Shown here one piece after another: positions 1-4,221 of a stretch of 15,216 bases of DNA. The number at the start of each line of letters is the position of its first letter. The stretch's first letter is position 1. Under the pieces are notes generated by a model. It made no database searches. It was not told the DNA's origin and was given only the letters and a program-made list of their open reading frames with translations. Origin of the DNA: Treponema sp. UBA4319 (GTDB lineage: Bacteria; Spirochaetota; Spirochaetia; Treponematales; Treponemataceae); assembly GCA_002393865.1 (NCBI GenBank), contig DGUD01000033.1, forward strand, positions 1 to 15,216. The letters are read 5' to 3'. The position numbers and the translations under genes were made by a program.

Positions 1-364
1 GGTCTACAGTGATTGACTGTGACTGGACGCCTGCGACTGCGCAGAGAATCATGATTGCGCCATCAAGAACGCGGAGTGAGCGCTCTACTTCGACGGTGAA
101 GTCCACGTGACCGGGAGTGTCGATAAGGTTAATGGTGATGTCTTTCCACTGAACCTGCGTCGCTGCGGACTGGATGGTGATTCCGCGCTCACGCTCCAAA
201 TCCATGTTGTCCATTACAGCACCGACGCCGTCTTTGCCGCGTACTTCGTGAATCTGGTGAATCTTGTTGCAGTAGAACAAGATACGTTCTGAAGTTGTTG
301 TCTTACCAGAGTCAATGTGGGCGCTGATTCCGATATTACGAACTTTTGTAATATCAAAGCTCAT
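1..364 (-). CDS. fusA: Elongation factor G, N-terminal part (cut by window start)
   Basis: This translational GTPase moves tRNA and mRNA through the ribosome in the cytoplasm. Only the first 121 residues are in the window, all from the G domain. G1 reads AHIDSGKT (residues 15-22), the switch I region has ERERGIT (57-63) and G3 is DTPGH (82-86). Ser instead of Ala in AHIDSGKT, together with [12 protein letters not shown], is typical of mitochondrial EF-G1 and its bacterial spirochaete/planctomycete relatives (spdEFG1), so this is probably the translocating EF-G of that lineage rather than classical FusA. The ATG at 364-362 follows a GAGAGG ribosome binding site about 8 nt upstream. Codon use is less GC-rich than in the neighbouring outer-membrane gene. 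The EF-G call is firm; the spd assignment rests on the short N-terminus. Confidence 0.95.
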   Translation of the reverse strand, partial: MSFDITKVRNIGISAHIDSGKTTTSERILFYCNKIHQIHEVRGKDGVGAVMDNMDLERERGITIQSAATQVQWKDITINLIDTPGHVDFTVEVERSLRVLDGAIMILCAVAGVQSQSITVD

Positions 365-451
365 ATTGTATACCTCTCAAAAAAGATTTCCTGAGTGCAG
401 GGCATTGAGCCCTTCGTGTCTCGTATCATGCCGTGGAAAATACTATCCCTT

Positions 452-479
452 ATGATACAATACCTGCACCACTATACAA
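452..479 (-). promoter_or_regulatory. Weak candidate promoter for the EF-G gene
   Basis: On the minus strand TTGTAT (479-474) and TATCAT (457-452) are separated by 16 nt, giving a plausible sigma70 pair about 90 nt before the EF-G start. The intervening leader has a small GGGC/GCCC hairpin near 400-415. The match is imperfect and the region is AT-rich, so chance is possible. Confidence 0.3.
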
Positions 480-585
480 CAAAAGCTGCTGAATTTCAAT
501 AGCGTTTTCCGTTAAATGTAAGAGAATTCCTGTAAGAATTTCTTGCGATTCCGGAGGAATGGCGGCCTGCGCCGCGGAAAGCGCC

Positions 586-2016
586 TCAGAAGCTGCCCGA
601 CAGGGAAAGCTTGCCGTTCCACTGGATGCCGTGCGCCTTGCAGCTGAGCTGGAGCCCGCCGGAAAGCTTTGTGCGCTCGTAGACGCCGTCCTTGAATTGC
701 AGCGCGGTCTGCATATTAATGGAAGAGAACGCTGTGTTTTTGGGGCATATCCGCTCGGAGAAGGTGAGCGTGCTGTTCTTTCCCGAAAAGGAGACCGCCG
801 CCGCCGTCGTGGAATGGAGGCTTGCCCCTGTGTAGCTGAACGAGAGCCTCGCCGAGCTGCTTTTGCTGCCGTCCTTGGCGGCGATGCTGCCGCCGCACTG
901 CGCCTGCACGCTGCCCTTGCCGAAGGTGAATGATGTCGCCGCCTTGCACTTGTATTCGTCGGCAAAGCGGGCTTCCTCCTTGCCTTTTGCGGGAATCAGC
1001 CGCTCCGTCTGCTGCAGCGCGATGCCCGTCCGCAGCGTTCCCGCGGGGAACTTGAACGTAAGCTGAGGGCTCAGCTGGAGCTGTCCGCGCACCATAAGCT
1101 TCTTGCCGGTGGGAAGCAGCATGTCCGGCTGCTGCGCCGAAAACGCGGATGCCTTTATGCGCAGCGCCCCGAACTGCGCGGAGCTTTCCGCCCTGAGCCA
1201 GTAGAATGCGTCCTGCAGCCCGCCGGCGGGATTTTCCGCCATACCGAGTAGCACCGCGCCGCTGAACAGCTTTGACGACAGGGTGAATTCCGCGTCCGCC
1301 GCGCCGTAGGGGCGTTCCCGGTAAAACGCCTCCTTGAGGAACCACGATTTGCCTGCCTGCTGCTGCCCGTGCACGAATGTGCCGCCGCTGAGCGCCGCCG
1401 TCGCCCGTATGCCCCCGAAGGAGAGCCGTTCGGTAAGGCTCGCCGCCCCGGTGCCGCCCTCGGTGCACATGCACTGGATGACCGGCAGCGGCGTGCCGTT
1501 GTGCGACGGGGTCAGGCAGAGGGCGGCGGAGAGCGGCGCCTGTGCCGACGTAAAGCCGGGGAGCGCGGGCGCGATTCCGGGCAGGGGCAGGCTTGGGCCT
1601 GAGAGCGGTGACGGAAAGCCCGGCAGCGGCGATTTGAGGCGTGACCACGCGCGCGCATAGCGCAGGGTGCCCGCAAAGACTTCCGCCCGGTACGGCACGC
1701 TTGCCCCGCCGCCGCCGAACTGTACGCCGAACCTCGCCGTCCTTCCTGCTGGCTCCTCCTGCGTCAGCCACTGCTCCGGCTCCTGCAGCAGCAGCTGCTC
1801 CTTCTGCGACACCGACGCGATGGCGGAGAAGTGCTCTGTCCGCGCCCGCAGCCCGGCCGTCGCCACAAAGCTGCATTCCTTCTCCGCCCGGTACGGGACG
1901 GTGCCCGTGAGCGCCGTGTGGAAATCCAGCCCGCGGAATACGTTGTCCTGTGCCGCTGCCGCCGCCGCCAGCGCAAGAATCCGCGCTGCGATTACCGCCC
2001 TCTTTTTGATATTCAT
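586..2016 (-). CDS. Exported protein, probable outer-membrane beta-barrel, family not recognised
   Basis: The 476-aa product starts with a basic N-region (MNIKKR) and an Ala/Leu-rich hydrophobic stretch to about residue 22 (AAAAAAQD), which reads as a signal peptide, although Arg12 interrupts the core. No lipobox Cys is present. The rest alternates short polar/hydrophobic stretches rich in Gly, Ser, Thr and Ala (for example ARFGVQFGGGGASV), as in beta-barrels. It ends KLSLSGSF, and a C-terminal Phe is the usual BAM-recognition signature of outer-membrane proteins. A Pro/Leu-rich stretch at about 129-162 may be an extracellular loop or linker. The ATG at 2016-2014 has AAGGAGT 6 nt upstream, a strong ribosome binding site that fixes the start. 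I do not recognise the family; the membrane location is inferred from composition and termini. The large ORFs in other frames here are GC-driven shadows. Confidence 0.75.
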   Translation of the reverse strand: MNIKKRAVIAARILALAAAAAAQDNVFRGLDFHTALTGTVPYRAEKECSFVATAGLRARTEHFSAIASVSQKEQLLLQEPEQWLTQEEPAGRTARFGVQFGGGGASVPYRAEVFAGTLRYARAWSRLKSPLPGFPSPLSGPSLPLPGIAPALPGFTSAQAPLSAALCLTPSHNGTPLPVIQCMCTEGGTGAASLTERLSFGGIRATAALSGGTFVHGQQQAGKSWFLKEAFYRERPYGAADAEFTLSSKLFSGAVLLGMAENPAGGLQDAFYWLRAESSAQFGALRIKASAFSAQQPDMLLPTGKKLMVRGQLQLSPQLTFKFPAGTLRTGIALQQTERLIPAKGKEEARFADEYKCKAATSFTFGKGSVQAQCGGSIAAKDGSKSSSARLSFSYTGASLHSTTAAAVSFSGKNSTLTFSERICPKNTAFSSINMQTALQFKDGVYERTKLSGGLQLSCKAHGIQWNGKLSLSGSF

Positions 2017-2080
2017 GCTGACTCCTTGGAAAGCGGGCGCGTTTCAGAGCCGTTGCCCCTGGACGCGCGCCCGGATGTTT

Positions 2081-2099
2081 CGGGAGACGGTGCCTCCCG
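2081..2099 (-). promoter_or_regulatory. Leader hairpin of the outer-membrane protein gene
   Basis: CGGGAG (2081-2086) and CTCCCG (2094-2099) form a perfect 6-bp inverted repeat with a 7-nt loop, about 65 nt upstream of the ATG at 2016. It could be a 5'-UTR stem-loop. It has no T-run, so it is not a terminator. A -10-like TATCTA lies just upstream at 2111-2106, without a convincing -35. Confidence 0.3.
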
Positions 2100-2148
2100 T
2101 AGCTATAGATAGTCAGCGGCTGCGGGTTTTTCGCATGTTCCGCAGGAA

Positions 2149-2181
2149 TTTTTTTTCTGGGGGGGGCGGCACATTTTTTTT
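2149..2181. repeat. Clustered homopolymer tracts T8, G8, T8
   Basis: On the plus strand there are eight T (2149-2156), eight G (2159-2166) and eight T (2174-2181), with only CT and CGGCACA between them. Read in the direction of the outer-membrane gene this is A8, C8, A8, lying 133-165 nt before its ATG. Homopolymer runs of this length are slippage-prone, and in Treponema pallidum poly-G tracts near tpr promoters change expression. A role in phase variation here is inference. Confidence 0.75.
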
Positions 2182-2183
2182 CA

Positions 2184-2296
2184 GCGCGCGCAGTGCCGTG
2201 CGGGCGAATGGCGGCCGTGCGGGCACGGGCGTTATGGGGCGCGGCTTCTGCCGCCGGTGCGCGGGGAATGCGGCCGCTGCACGGAATGCGTGCGCG
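2184..2296. repeat. GC-rich dispersed repeat, left block
   Basis: The first unit (2184-2223) is identical over 40 bases to 3306-3345. The second (2238-2296) matches 3252-3310 at 57 of 59 positions by eye. Unit 1 has an internal direct repeat, GCCGTGCGGGC, at 2195-2205 and 2214-2224. Unit 2 carries a small hairpin, GCGGC-TTCT-GCCGC (2241-2254), conserved in the other block. There is no transposase and no terminal inverted repeat, so this resembles a REP- or MITE-like intergenic element. Confidence 0.8.
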
Positions 2297-2381
2297 TGCC
2301 GCGGCGGCGCGGGCAGTTCGTCTTTCTGCTGCTCAAAAAACGATTTCCGCGGAAGCTGGTGAAGAAAGCGCAAAAGTATAG

Positions 2382-2387
2382 TATAAT
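2382..2387 (+). promoter_or_regulatory. Candidate -10 box upstream of the toxin-antitoxin pair
   Basis: A perfect TATAAT lies in an AT-rich patch immediately after the GC-rich repeat block, about 155 nt before the antitoxin ATG, and overlaps a second TATAGT. No good -35 is seen 16-18 nt upstream, so this is only a candidate. Confidence 0.35.
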
Positions 2388-2514
2388 AAATAGCGCTGTC
2401 CGGAAACTGCTCTTTCTGAATCAGCAGGCTTAAAAGGCTGTGTTTTTGCAAGGCTTCAGCCTGAAAAACTGCAGGAGCTGTGCGGAAAATATCGGTTTCC
2501 CGAGCAGGTCTCGT

Positions 2515-2528
2515 AATTAGTGATAATT
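2515..2528. promoter_or_regulatory. Candidate operator of the toxin-antitoxin operon
   Basis: AATTA (2515-2519) and TAATT (2524-2528) form a short dyad with a GTGA spacer, ending 14 nt before the antitoxin ATG and overlapping a -10-like GATAAT. Type II antitoxins usually repress their own operon from such a site. The dyad is short and could be chance. Confidence 0.25.
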
Positions 2529-2542
2529 TATGGAGAAGTGAA

Positions 2543-2755
2543 ATGTTTTACGATGTTTTGAAAAAGAATTATGAAACGCTTACTGATGAGCAGCAGCTCA
2601 TTGTTTATAATCTTGTTATTTCTCTTGGGAAGATGAACAAAGAGCAAGGCGGGAAAACTTTGGAAAAACGAAGCTTTGGAAAATTCGCTGGCCGTGCTAC
2701 GGCATCTTTCTCCGATGACTGGGAAATGTCGGAAGAGGACTTGTTGGCGTTATGA
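2543..2755 (+). CDS. Antitoxin of a type II toxin-antitoxin pair (DUF2281/VapB-like)
   Basis: A 70-aa acidic protein, presumed to bind and inhibit the PIN toxin encoded next to it. The N-terminal half (MFYDVLKKNYETLTDEQQ to VISLGKM) looks like a helical DUF2281-type segment. The C-terminal tail, FGKFAGRATASFSDDWEMSE, is the kind of extended toxin-wrapping tail seen in VapB partners of this PIN subgroup. An ATG 63 nt further upstream is in frame, but only the ATG at 2543 has a ribosome binding site (GGAGAAG, 2532-2538). The stop overlaps the toxin start as ATGA (2752-2755). The gene is clearly more AT-rich than its neighbours, suggesting horizontal gain. The pairing is firm; the family name is from memory of similar sequences. 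Confidence 0.85.
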   Translation: MFYDVLKKNYETLTDEQQLIVYNLVISLGKMNKEQGGKTLEKRSFGKFAGRATASFSDDWEMSEEDLLAL

Positions 2756-3153
2756 AATATCTGATAGACACTCATATTTTGATATGGCTCGCGGTTTCGC
2801 CTGAAAAAGTGCCGAAAAAGGCTTTTGAGATTATTGAAAATCCAATGAACGATATTTCCATCTCCACGGTCAGCCTGTGGGAGATTGCGATTAAAATTGC
2901 CATTAAGAAGTTGGATTTGCAGGGGCTTAAAATCGATGACTTAGTTCAAATTTGTGACGAGCAAAACATTAAAATCGTTCAGCTCCCTGTTTCTGCTGTA
3001 AAGCAATATTGTGCGATTCCCATGAAGGAAAAGCACAGGGATCCGTTTGACAGGGCATTGATAGCAATGTGTATTTCAGACGATTATGTGCTTCTCTCCC
3101 ATGACGGAAAACTTGGGCTGTATGAACAGGATGGGCTTGCATTCATTTCATGA
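2752..3153 (+). CDS. vapC: VapC-like PIN-domain toxin
   Basis: A 133-aa PIN-domain protein, the usual length for VapC, expected to be a Mg2+-dependent endoribonuclease that blocks translation when free of antitoxin. The acidic metal-binding residues are visible: Asp6 in MKYLIDTHIL, Glu44 in STVSLWEIAIK, Asp97 and Asp100 in HRDPFDR, and Asp118 in LLSHDGKL. The IDTHILIWL start and the KHRDPFDRALIAM block are typical of the COG3744 branch of PIN toxins. Its ATG overlaps the antitoxin TGA by ATGA, implying translational coupling, and it has only a weak ribosome binding site of its own. Base composition is AT-rich like the antitoxin. The RNA target cannot be told from the sequence. Confidence 0.92.
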   Translation: MKYLIDTHILIWLAVSPEKVPKKAFEIIENPMNDISISTVSLWEIAIKIAIKKLDLQGLKIDDLVQICDEQNIKIVQLPVSAVKQYCAIPMKEKHRDPFDRALIAMCISDDYVLLSHDGKLGLYEQDGLAFIS

Positions 3154-3160
3154 CGCCGTT

Positions 3161-3345
3161 CCCGCAGTGCCGTGCGCAATGGAGGCCGTGCGGGCACGGG
3201 CAGCAGCTGCCCCGGTGCCGGGCGCCTTTGCGGCTGAGCACCAGATTTGGCGGCGCGGCTTCTGCCGCCGGTGCGCGGGGAATGCGGCCGCTGCCCGGAA
3301 TGCATGCGCGCGCAGTGCCGTGCGGGCGAATGGCGGCCGTGCGGG
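3161..3345. repeat. GC-rich dispersed repeat, right block
   Basis: The block begins 8 bases after the toxin stop. It contains a diverged unit 1 (about 3163-3201, with a 2-base deletion), a unique stretch to about 3250, a unit 2 (3252-3310) and a unit 1 (3306-3345) identical over 40 bases to 2184-2223. The GCGGC-TTCT-GCCGC hairpin recurs at 3255-3268. Together with 2184-2296 it brackets the toxin-antitoxin pair. No gene is supported inside. Confidence 0.8.
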
Positions 3346-3350
3346 ATTCT

Positions 3351-3659
3351 TCAGGAAAGGCTTGCGTCCACAAGCCTTTTTATGTCATCACAGAGCCGTT
3401 CCGTCAGGATGCGGCGTATGTCTTCCTTTGATTGCGATGCGTCTCGCAGGAAAAGGTCGGCAGGGTGGATGTGCAGCGCCTCCGCAATGGAGAGGATGCT
3501 CTTGAACGACGGGTGCGCCTTGCCCGCCTCTATGTTGCCTATCATACCGTTCGAGCTGTCCGCCTGTATGGCAAGCTCCGATTGGCTTAAGCCCCGCAGC
3601 TCCCGGTAGTACTTCATGTTCATCCTGAAATCGTCAAAAAAACTGTCCACGTCCCTCAT
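3351..3659 (-). CDS. XRE-family (Cro/CI-type) transcriptional regulator
   Basis: A 102-aa cytoplasmic DNA-binding protein. Residues about 12-66 form an HTH_3 domain: MKYYRELRGLSQSELA, then the recognition helix region SSNGMIGNIEAGKAHPSF, then SILSIAEALHIHPADLF. The C-terminal 35 residues (KEDIRRILTERLCDDIKRLV) look helical and may dimerise. The ATG at 3659-3657 lacks a strong ribosome binding site (TTAGA only); in-frame ATGs at residues 13 and 15 are possible alternatives but have none either. The gene is convergent with the toxin-antitoxin pair and its 3' end encodes that operon's terminator. Its upstream region holds phased GGAGT boxes that are likely its operators. The target genes are unknown. 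Confidence 0.9.
   Translation of the reverse strand: MRDVDSFFDDFRMNMKYYRELRGLSQSELAIQADSSNGMIGNIEAGKAHPSFKSILSIAEALHIHPADLFLRDASQSKEDIRRILTERLCDDIKRLVDASLS
3356..3381 (+). terminator. Intrinsic terminator of the toxin-antitoxin transcript
   Basis: AAAGGCTTG (3356-3364) and CAAGCCTTT (3371-3379) form a perfect 9-bp stem with loop CGTCCA, and the strand runs T3377-T3381. This is a canonical rho-independent terminator for plus-strand transcription. It is encoded within the last codons of the convergent XRE gene (residues about 93-101), so the same bases serve as coding sequence and terminator. Confidence 0.75.
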
Positions 3660-3661
3660 TC

Positions 3662-3751
3662 TAATGGAGCTGAAGCTCGTGTTTTCTTATTGACATGGAG
3701 TGAAACTTGGTATCAGCTTTATCACATGGAGTAAAAATATTGTTTTACTCC
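3662..3751. promoter_or_regulatory. Phased box array and inverted repeat upstream of the XRE gene
   Basis: Three related boxes begin at 3662 (TAATGGAGCTGAAG), 3693 (ACATGGAGTGAAAC) and 3724 (ACATGGAGTAAAAA), exactly 31 bp apart, close to three helical turns. The third is half of a perfect 9-bp inverted repeat, GGAGTAAAA (3728-3736) and TTTTACTCC (3743-3751), spacer ATATTG. A perfect -35 hexamer TTGACA (3690-3695, plus strand) overlaps the second box, with a poor TATCAG 15 nt on. Autoregulation by the XRE protein is inferred. Confidence 0.6.
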
Positions 3752-3853
3752 GTATTTAAATATTCTGCTAAAATTTTTTGGTCTGCTGGAAGGCATCTCT
3801 GTGCCAGTTTGACAGCATGCCGGGGCTTTCAGGCTGCAAAAGGTGGTTTTGCC

Positions 3854-4006
3854 ATGAAAAAGAAATCGATACTTGGCTTTGCCTGCGCCGTGCTCTGCGC
3901 GGCGGGAGGTGGCAATGCGCGCCGCATTTTATGTGCTTCCTGCCGCTGCCTGCATTGCAAAATATTGAAAAAAGTGCGTTTTTTTAGCAAACTGTACTTG
4001 CACTAA
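3854..4006 (+). CDS. Small exported or degraded ORF with signal-peptide-like start
   Basis: A 50-residue ORF starting MKKKSILGFACAVLCAAGG, which has the charge and hydrophobic pattern of a signal peptide. It is followed by a short Cys- and Lys-rich tail (CASCRCLHCKILKKVRF). AGGTGG at 3841-3846 is a reasonable ribosome binding site 7 nt upstream. The ORF lies downstream of the box array divergent from the XRE gene and its stop touches the -35 of the helicase promoter. It may be a genuine small secreted or membrane peptide, or the leftover signal-peptide end of a decayed exported-protein gene; I cannot decide. No family is recognised. Confidence 0.35.
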   Translation: MKKKSILGFACAVLCAAGGGNARRILCASCRCLHCKILKKVRFFSKLYLH

Positions 4007-4026
4007 GCCTGCGAATTTGCTATAGT
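3998..4026 (+). promoter_or_regulatory. Strong sigma70-type promoter of the RNA helicase gene
   Basis: TTGCAC (3998-4003) and TATAGT (4021-4026) are separated by exactly 17 nt. Transcription should begin near 4033. GCACTA (4000-4005) and TAGTGC (4023-4028) also form an inverted repeat across the promoter, which may be a repressor site or a coincidence. Confidence 0.7.
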
Positions 4027-4032
4027 GCAGGC

Positions 4033-4221
4033 ACTTACTAGAGCGGAAGTTCCAGAAGTCGGACGAGTTCCGGGACGGGCTCTTATATTTCAGAATCATG
4101 CAAGTCTGTTGCCGCAACACGGTTCAGGGGAAAATTTTAGCGTATTTTCAGATTCGTTAACATGTTTTCATTATGCGGTGCCCGGCTTTCATGAAGCGCC
4201 TTGGTGCGCAGGGGTAACATA
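4033..4221 (+). promoter_or_regulatory. Long 5' leader of the RNA helicase mRNA
   Basis: About 190 nt separate the predicted transcription start from the ATG at 4222. No credible gene lies in it; a GTG-started ORF (4025-4222) has no ribosome binding site. Long leaders are common on mRNAs of cold-shock RNA helicases, where they control stability and translation. Function here is inferred from position only; the ribosome binding site AGGGGT lies at 4210-4215. Confidence 0.4.

Larger units (their letters stand above)
2017..2542. other. Long intergenic region between the outer-membrane gene and the toxin-antitoxin pair
   Basis: These 526 bases hold no gene I can support. From left to right they contain the leader and presumed promoter of the outer-membrane gene, three 8-base homopolymers (2149-2181), a block of the GC-rich repeat (2184-2296), a -10-like TATAAT (2382-2387) and the AT-rich run-up to the antitoxin. 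Several ORFs cross the region but overlap each other in GC-rich repeat DNA and lack ribosome binding sites. Confidence 0.6.

Noticed and set aside
716..1876. A 386-codon minus-strand ORF overlapping the outer-membrane protein gene
   Set aside because: It lies inside the 586-2016 gene in another frame, is dominated by Arg/Ala/Gly as GC-rich shadows are, and has no ribosome binding site.
1667..2362. A 231-codon plus-strand ORF spanning the outer-membrane gene start and the repeat block
   Set aside because: It is antisense to a supported signal peptide and ribosome binding site, and its second half is only repeat DNA and homopolymers.
2184..3345. CRISPR array or insertion sequence made of the repeat units
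   Set aside because: The units are long, few, unevenly spaced and not separated by regular spacers; no transposase, Cas gene or terminal inverted repeat is present.
3086..3505. Several plus-strand ORFs through the right repeat block
   Set aside because: They run antisense to the XRE gene or through low-complexity repeats, overlap one another in different frames and have no initiation signals.
3968..3985. A6-GTGCG-T7 as a terminator of the small ORF
   Set aside because: The stem would be A-T pairs only, too weak to stop transcription, and it lies inside the ORF ahead of its stop.
4201..4221. TTG start seven codons upstream of the helicase ATG
   Set aside because: The ribosome binding site AGGGGT at 4210-4215 lies within those codons and is correctly spaced for the ATG at 4222.
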